Below, piece by piece: positions 7,915 through 16,933 of a stretch of 64,000 bases of DNA. This DNA comes from JACVRN01 sp036389255. Its GTDB lineage: Bacteria; Acidobacteriota; Blastocatellia; Pyrinomonadales; Pyrinomonadaceae. The DNA is taken from positions 266,865-330,864 of the forward strand of contig DASVQI010000036.1 in assembly GCA_036389255.1 (NCBI GenBank), read 5' to 3'. A model generated the notes under the pieces. The model ran no database searches and had not been told where the DNA came from. It worked only from the letters and a program-made list of their open reading frames with translations. The stretch's first letter is position 1. Each line of letters begins with the position of its first letter. Position numbers and translations under genes: made by a program.

Positions 7915-9528
7915 TCACACTGCGGCGTCCTGACTTCTGTGTTCGCCTCCGAGCATCTCTTCTTCTATCTTTCGCCACTTCAGGTAGGCAAGGCCGAAGC
8001 AGCCCATGGCAAGCAGCCCTTCCGTGAAGAGAGCGTGCGTGATGAGGCTCGCGGGCGCGGAGCCCTTCATGTCGTTCGGCTTGCCGTAGAAGTCAATCTG
8101 TCTCTGGTCGGACGCGTTATACCTGACCGAAGTCCTGCCCATGTAATTGTCTTTCCGCGTCAGCTCGTGCGCGAAGAAGACCGGGTTGGCCAGAAAGGCA
8201 GTGTTGTTCCTGTTATCGAAGAGCAGGCCCGCGACGCCCATCACGAAATAAAAGGCTACGACAAGACCTACGCCCGCCCACGCGCGAGCGCGAAAGCGCT
8301 GCATGGCGCAGTATTGAATGAAGCAGAGCGCGCCCGCGATTGACAGCGTGAAGCCCACAGCGATTGGCACTAGCTGATAAAGCGAGATGTTTTCGGGAAA
8401 CTCCGCCACGTCCATGTGATAGCTCGTCCAGAGCGCGACGAGCCCCGCGAGCGCTACGCCGAGCGCAATCAGAAAGGTCTTGAAGCTGCTTCTAATCTCC
8501 TCGCGGTGAAAGAGCCCCAGAGGGTCGCTTCCGGCGCTCCACCACTCGCCCAGACGGTTGCGGCTCAAGGCTATGCTTCCGGCCAGCACCAGCAGCGCGC
8601 CCCCATTGACCAGCATGTAGAAAATTAGATGCACAATCGGCGCTGTGCCGTAAGCGCTAAGCTCGTAGCGGCTGGTAGGCTGCCAGCCCCACAGGAGTCC
8701 TACCAGCAGGGCTTCAGCCGTGGCGAAGAAGAGCCAGACGGGCCATGCTTTGAGCGGCACTAGCTGGCTGGCCTTGATTCTCCTGACAGCGCCCGCGAAC
8801 GCCCATAGACCTATGAACGCCAGAAGTCCGAGGATGACTACGTAGCCTTCTATCCTCATCCCGTAAAAGCGCCAGAAGTAGTATTGCTGACCCTTGTAAT
8901 CCGTGAAGTAGCGATACCAGAAGAGGGCTGTGACCGCGCCCATGACGCCCACGGCGGGCCCTAGCAGTAGGCCGCCGCGCAAGCCCTTCTCCGCCGGGCC
9001 TGAGATGGCGGCCGAGATGAAGAGCCCCACGGCCTGAAAGCTCAATCCTCCGACGATTAGAAACAGGTAGAGACAGACGACATCTTCAAGCTCTTCGCCT
9101 GCCACGAGCGCCGCCAGCATGGCGTTCGGCAGAATCACCAGCGCCGCGAAGTAGCTGGCCGCGCCGCTTCCGAAGAATTTCCCAACGGCAATATCCACCG
9201 GCTTCAGCAAAATCATCTGCTGAAAGATTGCAGTGCCGCGCAGCTTCTCTTGTATGAAGGAGAGCGCCGTCATGGCCGGAGCCAGCACAAAGAGCAGCCC
9301 GAAGAGCAGAACCGTCATCCCCCAGTAAGCGTCTCGCCCGGCTTTCGTTACCTGCTGGAACGCCGTGTAATAGTCTTTGCCCGCGTAGCTGTTCCACGCG
9401 AGTCCCGTCACGACCAGCACGGCGCAGAGCGCAAAGCCGCCTATGAAGAGAAGCCTTCGCGCGGGGAGATTGGTTCTCAGTACCCGCTCCAGCTCAGGAT
9501 TGCCCTTTAGATTAAAGCTCGAAGCCAT
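7915..9528 (-). CDS. ABC-2 type transporter permease
   Basis: A 537-residue inner-membrane protein with about twelve hydrophobic segments. Its first loop is periplasmic, as in ABC-2 permeases of the Gld/Nat type. It begins 21 bases after the stop of the ATPase gene, so the two form an exporter operon with the ATPase first. The first half has the features of ABC-2 membrane domains (ALSFIQEKLRGTAIFQQMILLKP resembles the segment contacting the ATPase). The second half repeats a membrane block, which makes it longer than the usual 250-400 residues. Substrate unknown. Confidence 0.85.
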   Translation of the reverse strand: MASSFNLKGNPELERVLRTNLPARRLLFIGGFALCAVLVVTGLAWNSYAGKDYYTAFQQVTKAGRDAYWGMTVLLFGLLFVLAPAMTALSFIQEKLRGTAIFQQMILLKPVDIAVGKFFGSGAASYFAALVILPNAMLAALVAGEELEDVVCLYLFLIVGGLSFQAVGLFISAAISGPAEKGLRGGLLLGPAVGVMGAVTALFWYRYFTDYKGQQYYFWRFYGMRIEGYVVILGLLAFIGLWAFAGAVRRIKASQLVPLKAWPVWLFFATAEALLVGLLWGWQPTSRYELSAYGTAPIVHLIFYMLVNGGALLVLAGSIALSRNRLGEWWSAGSDPLGLFHREEIRSSFKTFLIALGVALAGLVALWTSYHMDVAEFPENISLYQLVPIAVGFTLSIAGALCFIQYCAMQRFRARAWAGVGLVVAFYFVMGVAGLLFDNRNNTAFLANPVFFAHELTRKDNYMGRTSVRYNASDQRQIDFYGKPNDMKGSAPASLITHALFTEGLLAMGCFGLAYLKWRKIEEEMLGGEHRSQDAAV

Positions 9529-9549
9529 AAAACCTCCGTAGAATGCTTT

Positions 9550-10482
9550 TCAGGAAACTGCGTGGCTGCCGACGGCCATGAACACGTCTTCTATGGTCAG
9601 CCGCCGCTCGTAGAAGGAGACAACGCCATCATGCTTGAGAACAATCTCTTTGTGAAGAGTTGCGAGGGCTCGACGGTCGCCGCGAAAAGCGCAGTCAACC
9701 GTGGAAGCACTTACTACCACGTCGCGCAAATCCTCTCTGCCGAGCAATTCTTCAGCGAGCATGGATGCCGCTTCCGCGTCCGTCATCTCAATACGCACGG
9801 GCAGACCGTTCGAGAGATTTTCAACCAGCTCTTCTATGCGGCCGGAGCGAATCACGTGGCCCTGCTCCATTATGACGACAGAGGTGCAGAAGTCCGCCAG
9901 CTCCGTCAGGATGTGCGAGCTTACGATGAGCGTAGTCCCCAGACGGCCCAGCTCCCTTATCAGCTCGCACAAGTCCATGCGCGCCACCGGGTCTAGCCCC
10001 GCAGCCGGTTCGTCCAGCAGAAGCACCTTCGGCGCGTGCAGAAGCGTCTTGGCAATCACCAGTCGCTGGCGCATGCCGCGCGAGAGCGCCCCGACCGGCT
10101 CGTCAAATTTCGAAGTTAGATTTGTCAGCTCGAGCACGCCGTCAATGCGCCGCTCAATCTGCTCTTTCGGGACTCTGTGCGCCTGTGCGAAGTACTGCAT
10201 GAAGTGGCACACGCTCAGCTCATCGTAGAGGCCGAAGGTGTCCGGCACGTAGCCTACAATCTCGTGAAGCTGCTTAGGCTCCGCCCCGACCTCTATGCCG
10301 TCTATCTCAATCTTGCCGCTAGTCGGTCTTAACAGCCCCGCCAGCATCTTCAGGAGCGTGGTCTTGCCCGCGCCGTTCGGCCCAATCAGCCCGCAAATCT
10401 CGCCCGCAGGCACATACAGGGAGATGTCCCGCACGGCGGCCCTAGTGTCATAATATTTTGTGAGGCCAAGCGTATTTATCAT
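9550..10482 (-). CDS. ABC transporter ATP-binding protein
   Basis: A 310-residue ATPase that would drive the neighbouring permease. Walker A is GPNGAGKTT (34-42), the signature is LSRGM in place of LSGGQ, and Walker B is VLLLDEPAAGLDP, followed by the switch His in SSHIL. The 70-80 residue tail after the ATPase core is typical of CcmA/NatA-type exporters. It starts near the divergent rlmN gene, with about 220 bp of shared upstream DNA for two promoters. The transported substrate cannot be told from sequence. Confidence 0.93.
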   Translation of the reverse strand: MINTLGLTKYYDTRAAVRDISLYVPAGEICGLIGPNGAGKTTLLKMLAGLLRPTSGKIEIDGIEVGAEPKQLHEIVGYVPDTFGLYDELSVCHFMQYFAQAHRVPKEQIERRIDGVLELTNLTSKFDEPVGALSRGMRQRLVIAKTLLHAPKVLLLDEPAAGLDPVARMDLCELIRELGRLGTTLIVSSHILTELADFCTSVVIMEQGHVIRSGRIEELVENLSNGLPVRIEMTDAEAASMLAEELLGREDLRDVVVSASTVDCAFRGDRRALATLHKEIVLKHDGVVSFYERRLTIEDVFMAVGSHAVS

Positions 10483-10701
10483 CTGGTTTAGTTGCCCTCA
10501 AAGGTTAGACGCACGCCCTTGTCAAAAGTTCCGGTAAGTCAACTTCCGAAGCTCGAAGAAGCCGGGCTTTCATGCTTGTAGCTTTTACCTCTCCTCCGGA
10601 GCCGGACGTTTAGACGCGCTTCGAATCTCCCTTTTGCTCTCTCTCGACCGGAGCCGTCCCCGCTACAGTATATGCGTCGCGGGTGGTAAAATGAGTCTGT
10701 A

Positions 10702-11799
10702 ATGGAAGAGAAAATAGATTTAACAGGGCTGACTCAGGAGGAGCTGTCTACTTGGGTTGAAGAGCAGAACGAGCCGCGTTATCGCGGGCGTCAGATTTTC
10801 GCTGCGCTTCACGCGCGGCGTCTGCGCTCGTGGGACGAGATGACAGACCTGCCCGTGAGCTTCCGTGAGAAGCTGAAGGAACTGGCAAGCACCACGACCC
10901 TCAAGGTGGAATCGCGCTACATATCGGAAGACGGGACGCGCCGCTACCTTATGAAGACGCACGACAACCTTCCCGTAGAGACGGTCTTTATTCCCGAAGA
11001 GCGGCGCGACACCATCTGCTTTTCGTCGCAGTCGGGCTGCCCGCTTCAGTGCGACTTCTGTTTGACGGCGCGGCTCGGGCTGCTCCGCACGCTCACTGCG
11101 GGCGAGATGGTGGAGCAGATAATCGTGGCGCTCAACGATGCTTACGGCGTGGGCGAGCGGCTGCCGCGCGGGACGAACCTTGTGGCGATGGGAGCGGGCG
11201 AGCCGTTTCTGGCCTTCGAGCCTTTGATGAAAGCGCTGCGCATCATGGCAGACCCGAAGGGGCTTCACATAGTGCCGCGTCGCGTGACTGTCTCGACCGC
11301 AGGCATAGTCCCGCGCATACTGGAGCTTGCGACCATCCCTGACCGCCCGCACCTTGCAATCTCTCTGGCCGCGCCTACGGACGAGCTGCGCAATCAGTTG
11401 ATGCCCATCAATAAGAAGTGGCCTCTGGAGGCGCTGCTCAAGGCTTGCAAAGAGTTTGAGAAATCCTTAAAGCCCACCGAGCGTTTCACCTTCGAATACG
11501 TGATGCTGGACGGCGTGAACGATTCGGACGAGCAGGCGAGGCAACTGGCCAATCTTCTGAATCGCCATCATCTTCAGCGCGTCAAGGTAAACCTCATCCC
11601 GCACAACGCTGCGGAGCCTCTGCCTTATCGCCCGTCACCGTGGGAGAGAGTCGAAGGCTTTCAGGAGATTCTGGCATCGAAGGGCGTGAACGCCTTCGTC
11701 AGAAGGCCAAGAGGGCGCGACATATACGCTGCCTGCGGCCAGTTGGCCGCGCGCCAGCCGGACGACGCCGGGCGCTCGCTGCTTCACAAAATCGCCTGA
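10702..11799 (+). CDS. rlmN: 23S rRNA A2503 / tRNA A37 C2-methyltransferase
   Basis: A radical-SAM methyltransferase that methylates adenosine C2 in 23S rRNA and some tRNAs. It has 365 residues, as usual for the family. The [4Fe-4S] motif is C113-x3-C117-x2-C120 (GCPLQCDFC), GAGEP follows, and the C-terminal methyl-carrying Cys is in IYAACGQLA (about 345). The N-terminal helical RNA-binding domain opens with LTGLTQEEL. The chosen ATG has no good ribosome-binding site. A TAAAAT hexamer at 10687-10692 lies nine bases before it, compatible with a very short leader. Confidence 0.96.
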   Translation: MEEKIDLTGLTQEELSTWVEEQNEPRYRGRQIFAALHARRLRSWDEMTDLPVSFREKLKELASTTTLKVESRYISEDGTRRYLMKTHDNLPVETVFIPEERRDTICFSSQSGCPLQCDFCLTARLGLLRTLTAGEMVEQIIVALNDAYGVGERLPRGTNLVAMGAGEPFLAFEPLMKALRIMADPKGLHIVPRRVTVSTAGIVPRILELATIPDRPHLAISLAAPTDELRNQLMPINKKWPLEALLKACKEFEKSLKPTERFTFEYVMLDGVNDSDEQARQLANLLNRHHLQRVKVNLIPHNAAEPLPYRPSPWERVEGFQEILASKGVNAFVRRPRGRDIYAACGQLAARQPDDAGRSLLHKIA

Positions 11800-11930
11800 C
11801 GGCCAACCGTCATAGCGCCCGTCCGCATCACTGATTCGGCCAACGTAAAGCGTTTGGGATTTACAGACGTGTGAATGTAAAATCGCTGGCTACCATTAAA
11901 TTCGAGAAAAGACATGGATTGAAGCTTGAG

Positions 11931-12542
11931 ATGAGAAGAACGAATTACCTGCGGTCTGCTTTGCTTGCGGGGCTAGCCCTTGCGCTCTTTATCTTCCCTG
12001 TAAACTTTTACGCCGATTCAAGCCGGACGCCCGCGTCGCACGCTGCGGCTGCGCCGGAGGCTTTGACAGCCGCGCTTCAGCCGAACATAGGCGTCAACGG
12101 CTTCTTCGCCACGGACAAGGCGCAGCGCGGCCGCACGGTTCAGGTCGCCGTGGTGATGGAGATTCCGCGAGACTTTCACGTCAACGGCAACAAGCCGCTT
12201 GGCAAGTACGCTGTGCCGACGACGCTCAAAGTAGATGCGGGCGGAGGCATTCGCGTCAGCCCCGTGACGTACCCGCGCGCGAGCGTGAAAAGCTTCAGCT
12301 TTTCTGAGGAGCGGCTGGCCGTGTACGAGGGGCGCGTCGTCATGCGTTTCAACATCACCATCCCTTCCGGCTTCGACCAGGGTGTGACGCAACTGCGCGT
12401 GAGGCTTCGCTACCAAAGCTGCACCAACGAGGTCTGCTTCCCGCCCCAGAATCGTGAAATCAGCATGCCCATCGCAGTAGTCGGCGCAAACGACCCAGTC
12501 AAGCGCATCAACGGCAACATCTTCGGCGGCAGAAGAAGCTAG
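11931..12542 (+). CDS. Secreted DsbD N-terminal-domain-like protein
   Basis: A 203-residue exported protein. The ATG at 11931 gives a good signal peptide (MRRTNYLRSALLAGLALALF). A longer in-frame GTG at 11871 overlaps what looks like the promoter, TTGGGA-18-TAAAAT. The mature part matches the immunoglobulin-like N-terminal domain of DsbD, with the paired cysteines in YQSCTNEVCFPP, which in DsbD pass electrons to periplasmic partners. The membrane and thioredoxin domains of DsbD are absent, so this is a stand-alone domain that must work with another thiol system not in view. Confidence 0.82.
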   Translation: MRRTNYLRSALLAGLALALFIFPVNFYADSSRTPASHAAAAPEALTAALQPNIGVNGFFATDKAQRGRTVQVAVVMEIPRDFHVNGNKPLGKYAVPTTLKVDAGGGIRVSPVTYPRASVKSFSFSEERLAVYEGRVVMRFNITIPSGFDQGVTQLRVRLRYQSCTNEVCFPPQNREISMPIAVVGANDPVKRINGNIFGGRRS

Positions 12543-12580
12543 AGAGAATTGATTCATTGAATCAATGAATCAATGAATCA
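12543..12580. repeat. GAATTGATTCATT hairpin repeat between convergent genes
   Basis: ATTGATTCATTGA (12549-12561) is followed directly by its complement TCAATGAATCAAT (12562-12574). The same bases also form three copies of an 8-bp GAATCAAT repeat. It separates the stop codons of two convergent genes and may act as a terminator. Confidence 0.65.
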
Positions 12581-13420
12581 ATCTTCATTCCTTCCTATCA
12601 CAGACATCAGGCGACCGACGCGCCCGTGTATGCTCTTTTCGCGGCGATATGAGAAGAAGAGGTCTGTGCGGCACATTGTGCAGAAGGGCGCTGTGTGAAT
12701 CCGCTCTTCGCGCACGCCTGATTGGATAAGCTGGCTGCGGTTTGCTCTTTGAAGGTCAATCAGTGCGTGGCCCTCTCGTGTGGGCTGGAAGAGAGAGTCT
12801 GCGTCTTGGAAGTTTGAGCGAAAAGCATCTATGACTTCCGATCCTACTTCGTAGCAGCAAGCGCCGGCCGCAGGGCCAATCGCAGCGCGAACGTCTTCGG
12901 CCCGCGTCCCGTATTCCGCGCTCATGCGCTCTATTGTTCGCTCGACTATGCGCGAGACGGTTCCGCGCCAGCCCGCGTGAGCGGCCGCGCACGCGCCCGT
13001 TCTATTGTCGCCCAAGATGACGGGCACACAGTCGGCGCTCTTGACCGCCAGAAGAACGCCGGGCGCGATGGTCGTGAGCGCGTCGCAACGCTCTTCGTCC
13101 GAGCGCGCGTCTTCTTTATCACGCACCGTTCGCACGTCGGCAGAGTGCATCTGCCAGACGGCCGTAAGCACCCAGTCGCCGTCGAAGAGGCGTAGAAAGC
13201 GGCGACGATTCTCGTGTATATTCTCGGCTGCGTCTTCGTGAAAGCCAGCCAGATTGAGAGCGTCCTGCGGCATGGGGCTTGTGCCGCCCATGCGTGTTGA
13301 AAATCCGTTCGTGAAGCCGTCGCGCTCAAGCGCAAGGCAGGAGAGGGCGCGCACAGAGTCGCGCTCGCGCCAAGTGAAGCCTGCGCGTCGAAGCTCAGAA
13401 CTTTCAGTGATTGTTTCCAT
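12578..13420 (-). CDS. pgeF: Peptidoglycan editing factor / laccase-domain protein (YfiH family)
   Basis: A cytoplasmic PgeF/YlmD-type enzyme, formerly called multicopper polyphenol oxidase. Family members act on purine nucleosides or remove wrongly incorporated amino acids from muropeptide precursors. The family core is complete, with FSTRMGGTS near the start, ADCVPV, AAHAGWRGT and the CCYEVG segment holding the metal-binding Cys and His. Several ATGs compete. METITESS at 13420 is preferred because a TATAAT on this strand (13431-13436) overlaps the next upstream ATG. Its 5-prime end overlaps the 5-prime end of acpS by about 14 bp, head to head. Confidence 0.92.
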   Translation of the reverse strand: METITESSELRRAGFTWRERDSVRALSCLALERDGFTNGFSTRMGGTSPMPQDALNLAGFHEDAAENIHENRRRFLRLFDGDWVLTAVWQMHSADVRTVRDKEDARSDEERCDALTTIAPGVLLAVKSADCVPVILGDNRTGACAAAHAGWRGTVSRIVERTIERMSAEYGTRAEDVRAAIGPAAGACCYEVGSEVIDAFRSNFQDADSLFQPTREGHALIDLQRANRSQLIQSGVREERIHTAPFCTMCRTDLFFSYRREKSIHGRVGRLMSVIGRNED

Positions 13421-13793
13421 CGGCATAGACATTATAGAAGTCCGTCGCGTGCGCGAAGTAATGGCGCGCACGCCGCGCTTTTGTGAGCGCGTCTTTACCC
13501 AAAGAGAGCGTGATTATTGCGACTCGCGCGGAGTGGTCGCCGCGCAACATTATGCCGCACGTTTCGCCGCCAAAGAAGCGGCGCTGAAGGCGCTCGGCAC
13601 CGGCTGGTCTGGCGGAGTGGCTTGGCAGGATGTGGAAATCTCTTCGATGGAATCGGGCGCGCCCGTGATTGAATTTCACGGGCTGGCGCGCCAGCTATAT
13701 GAACAGTCCGGCGCAACGGCCGCGCATCTCTCCATCTCACACACGAGCGAGCACGCCATAGCACAGGTGATTCTTGAGCGGGCGGGCGATTAG
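13407..13793 (+). CDS. acpS: Holo-[acyl-carrier-protein] synthase
   Basis: Transfers 4-phosphopantetheine from CoA to acyl carrier protein, activating fatty acid synthesis. About 128 residues from a GTG at 13407, giving the family start MIVSIGIDIIEVRRV with the magnesium-binding Asp. The second motif, RFAAKEAALKALGTG, with its Glu and Lys, is intact, and the protein ends with the usual HLSISHTSEHAIAQVI. The much longer frame from 13254 has a nonsense N-terminus that is antisense to pgeF. Start regions of acpS and pgeF overlap, so each promoter must sit inside the other gene. Confidence 0.93.
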   Translation: MIVSIGIDIIEVRRVREVMARTPRFCERVFTQRERDYCDSRGVVAAQHYAARFAAKEAALKALGTGWSGGVAWQDVEISSMESGAPVIEFHGLARQLYEQSGATAAHLSISHTSEHAIAQVILERAGD

Positions 13794-13802
13794 AGCTTCA
13801 AT

Positions 13803-16373
13803 TTAAGGCTTGGCGCGCATCTCGTTGACGAGCGTTTGACGGCCTCGCACGTTCTCTACCCTTGTAGAGCCGTACTCCTTCTCGCTCATCATAGTCGGCG
13901 GGCTAGACGGTTGAAAGGCTCGCGCCCGTGCGGCTGCCTCGCGCTCGGCGCTGCTGCTACTACTGCTACTGCGCGGCGTGTCCTCCACGTAGACTACGGG
14001 CGGTTCTATGTTCTCCGCGCCGTCGGAGGCTATAACTTCAAACATCTGGCTGTGCTTGTAGCACTCTGTTGTCGTGACGAAGCTGCTCGTAACGGCTACG
14101 CGCTCGCGTTGCGGGCAACCGGGTGTGGCGACCATGCCCGTCTCCGGGTCAACTTCTACGGTCGTGATGCCAGCCGGACGGTCGAACTTTTCGCCGCCGA
14201 GTTCCGGCCTCTGCTCCACAGCAGCCCTGACGAACTCCGTCCAAGCGGGCAGCGCGGCTTCAGCGCCCGTCAGGCCAAGCTGCTTGTTGTCGTCAAAGCC
14301 TATCCAGACGGCGCAAACCAGATTCGGCGTGTAGCCGACGAACCAGCCGTCGCGTGACGTTCCTGTCTTGCCCGCTAGGGCAACCCCTCGCACCGCGCCG
14401 CGAGCCGCACGCGCAGTTCCGTGGTCAATCACGTCCGTCAGCATGTCCGTAATCATGTAAGCGGTCGTGGGATTTATGACCTGCGCCGGGACGGCTGTAG
14501 TGTTGATGATGTCAGAGCCTTCGTAATCGGTCGCGCGCGCAATCACGCGAGGCGAGACGCGCAGCCCCTCGTTTGCGAAAGCGGTGTAAGCGGCGGCCAT
14601 CTCAAGCGGCGTCGCTTCCGTCGTGCCGAGCGCAAGAGCCGGATAAGGCTCCGGCTTCTGCAATCCCAAACTTTGCGCCGTCTGCGCCACACGCTCCAAC
14701 CCCACGCGAAGGCTTACATCAACAGTCACTACGTTGAGCGACTTTATCAAGCCCGTGCGCATCGTCACGTCCTGCATAGAGTATTGGTCGCCGTAGTTCG
14801 CCGGGCGGTACTTTGCGCGGCGGTCGTAAGCGAACTCGCGCGGTGCATCCATGTAGAGCGAGAGCGGTGAAAGACCGCTTTCAAGCGCGGCTGTGTAGAC
14901 TATGGGCTTGAAGACGGAGCCGGGCTGACGCCGCGCGTCCGTCGCGCGATTCAACTGTGACGCGGCGTAATCGCGGCCCCCGACCATGGCCAGCACGTCG
15001 CCCGTCTTAGGGTCTAGCGCAACGAGCGCGGCCTGCGGCGTGGCCTTCCCCTTGTAAGCTTTATCGAGCCGCTCAAGTTGCCGTCGTATAGCCGTCTCCG
15101 CCAGTTGTTGCAATTCGGGGTCAATAGTGGTGTAAACGCGCAAGCCCCTTTCATCCTGAGCGGAAGACTGCGCGAGCTGAGATTCGACCGTGCGGTTGAC
15201 GTAATCTACAAAGTAGGGAGCAAGTGAAGCGCCGCTCTCCTGCGCTGGCGCTACCGTCAGAGGCTCGCGTGCGGCCTCGCGCGCTTCATCGAGCGTGATT
15301 GCGCCGTCTCGCACCATAGTTCCCAGCACGGTGTTGCGTCGCGCGGTGGCCGCGTCCGCGTGCCGTTCAAGCGAATAGCGGCTGGGGCTTTGAATCATCC
15401 CCGCCACGGTAGCGCTCTCGGCCAGCGTCAAATCCTTCAGCTCTTTCCCGAAATAGATGCGGGCGGCCTGCTCCACGCCGCGAACGCCGACCGAGCCGCG
15501 CTGGCCCAGATAAATCTCGTTGGCGTAGAGCGCGAAGATGTCTTCTTTAGAGAGACGGCGTTCGAGCGTGAAGGCCAGCATGGCCTCCGCGAACTTTCGT
15601 CTGAAGGTGCGCTCCGGCGAGAGATAGGTGTTTTTGACAAGCTGCTGTGTGATGGTCGAGCCGCCCTGCCCAAGCTCGTTGTCGCCCGCGTTGCGCAGGA
15701 TGGCGCGGCCTATGCCGAACAGGTCAAGCCCTTTGTGCTCAAAGAAGCGCCGGTCTTCAATCGAAAGAATGGCGCGCACTAAGACAGGCGGGATGTCCGT
15801 GTATGAAAGCGCCGCACGCTTGCCGGACTTCATGCCAGCGTCGGTCGTCAAAATCTCCGGCTCAAGCTGGTAGGATTCCAACTGCACGCCGTCGCCTCTT
15901 ATCTCGGCTATGCGCTCCTGCCTGTTAAATCGCACGCGCACGGCAGACAGCAGGCTTCCCGCGCTGGCGTGCCGTGGCAGAATCTCTACAGCATCATCCG
16001 AAGTGGTAAAGCTCCCGCTCCAGACGTCGCTCGCGTCAGATTCGACATAGCCCGCGCGGCGCAGAAGCTCAACCAGCCTGTCACGCGAAAGCGACTGGCC
16101 CGTGCGAAGCGTGCGCGGCGCGGCATAGATTCCGGCGCGGCTGGTCAAATAACCGCTCGCCAGCCTGTCGTCCACTATCTTTGAATAGGAGATGTAAGAG
16201 TAGATTAGAAAGGCGACGCTCAAGGTCATGAAGACTGCGAGCGCGATGCTTGTGCGATGAAGAATGCGGCGCGCTCTTGAGTGATGGGCGGGAGCGCCCG
16301 TCTTCATCACCCTGATGCGGGGCCTGAACTTCGTGCGACGAGGCTTGTGTATGGATGCAATTTCAATCGCCAT
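13803..16373 (-). CDS. Class A penicillin-binding protein (PBP1b-like)
   Basis: A bifunctional peptidoglycan glycosyltransferase/transpeptidase of 856 residues, anchored by one transmembrane helix (about 40-62). Residues 80-170 look like the UB2H-type domain of PBP1b (RTGQSLSRDRLVELLRRAGY). The glycosyltransferase has catalytic Glu206 in SIEDRRFFEHKG and GQGGSTITQQLVKN. The transpeptidase has SVFK with nucleophile Ser486, SLN at 545-547 and KTG at 669-671. The C-terminal tail has a run of Ser (in PRSSSSSSSAER) and is probably disordered. It would be transcribed alone, facing the acpS terminus. Confidence 0.95.
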   Translation of the reverse strand: MAIEIASIHKPRRTKFRPRIRVMKTGAPAHHSRARRILHRTSIALAVFMTLSVAFLIYSYISYSKIVDDRLASGYLTSRAGIYAAPRTLRTGQSLSRDRLVELLRRAGYVESDASDVWSGSFTTSDDAVEILPRHASAGSLLSAVRVRFNRQERIAEIRGDGVQLESYQLEPEILTTDAGMKSGKRAALSYTDIPPVLVRAILSIEDRRFFEHKGLDLFGIGRAILRNAGDNELGQGGSTITQQLVKNTYLSPERTFRRKFAEAMLAFTLERRLSKEDIFALYANEIYLGQRGSVGVRGVEQAARIYFGKELKDLTLAESATVAGMIQSPSRYSLERHADAATARRNTVLGTMVRDGAITLDEAREAAREPLTVAPAQESGASLAPYFVDYVNRTVESQLAQSSAQDERGLRVYTTIDPELQQLAETAIRRQLERLDKAYKGKATPQAALVALDPKTGDVLAMVGGRDYAASQLNRATDARRQPGSVFKPIVYTAALESGLSPLSLYMDAPREFAYDRRAKYRPANYGDQYSMQDVTMRTGLIKSLNVVTVDVSLRVGLERVAQTAQSLGLQKPEPYPALALGTTEATPLEMAAAYTAFANEGLRVSPRVIARATDYEGSDIINTTAVPAQVINPTTAYMITDMLTDVIDHGTARAARGAVRGVALAGKTGTSRDGWFVGYTPNLVCAVWIGFDDNKQLGLTGAEAALPAWTEFVRAAVEQRPELGGEKFDRPAGITTVEVDPETGMVATPGCPQRERVAVTSSFVTTTECYKHSQMFEVIASDGAENIEPPVVYVEDTPRSSSSSSSAEREAAARARAFQPSSPPTMMSEKEYGSTRVENVRGRQTLVNEMRAKP

Positions 16374-16511
16374 TAGTTCCTCGTACGGGAAGAAAAAGAC
16401 CCCATGAGCGTAGAGTGAATCAACGCCTCCAAAGTAGGGTTGCTTTCCTGTGCTTCGTATAAACGCTCAATCTGTGGCGAATTCTATTATTGAGCGTGAC
16501 GGTATGCGGGA

Positions 16512-16552
16512 GTTGTGGCGGCCTAGCTCATGCTCTCCGGGGCCGCCACAAC
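16512..16552. terminator. Hairpin downstream of the 33-residue membrane peptide gene
   Basis: A perfect 12-bp stem, GTTGTGGCGGCC (16512-16523) with GGCCGCCACAAC (16541-16552), has a 17-nt loop. There is no T run, so it could be a terminator or an mRNA-stabilising structure. Confidence 0.5.
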
Positions 16553-16579
16553 CTGCGCCAGCTTGTCTCCCCTGAAATC

Positions 16580-16681
16580 TCAAAAGCTCATCTGCGAAAA
16601 GGCGGCTGTCGAGACGGCGAGCGTAATCAGTATCATGATGATAGCTGCCAGTTGAGCAAAGCCGTTAGCTACTTCCTTCAT
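16580..16681 (-). CDS. Predicted 33-residue single-pass membrane peptide
   Basis: A very short frame beginning at an ATG that follows GGGGGAAG at ideal spacing. Its product (MKEVANGFAQLAAIIMILITL, then about a dozen more residues) is one hydrophobic helix with a charged N-terminus, like many regulatory small membrane proteins. A perfect hairpin lies downstream. It is upstream of the PBP gene on the same strand, about 200 bp away. No homologue recognised. The support is the ribosome-binding site plus the helix. Confidence 0.45.
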   Translation of the reverse strand: MKEVANGFAQLAAIIMILITLAVSTAAFSQMSF

Positions 16682-16933
16682 CTCTAACTTCCCCCTTCGG
16701 AAACGGTTCGTTCCACGGTCTCTAAAAACATGTTGTGCAATGACTATGCCAGCGAGTATGAAGGAGATGGAAGCCGCGCGGCCTGCGCGCAAGGTGAGTA
16801 AATAAAAAGAGTTATCAGCCGGGGCGCTGTCGAGCGTGCGGCGCGGACGGCTGCGGTAAACTCCCGGTTGCTTGATTATCGTACGCGGGTTTGGAGTTTC
16901 GGCGTTTCAGATGTGTTCTGAAATTGGACGGCC

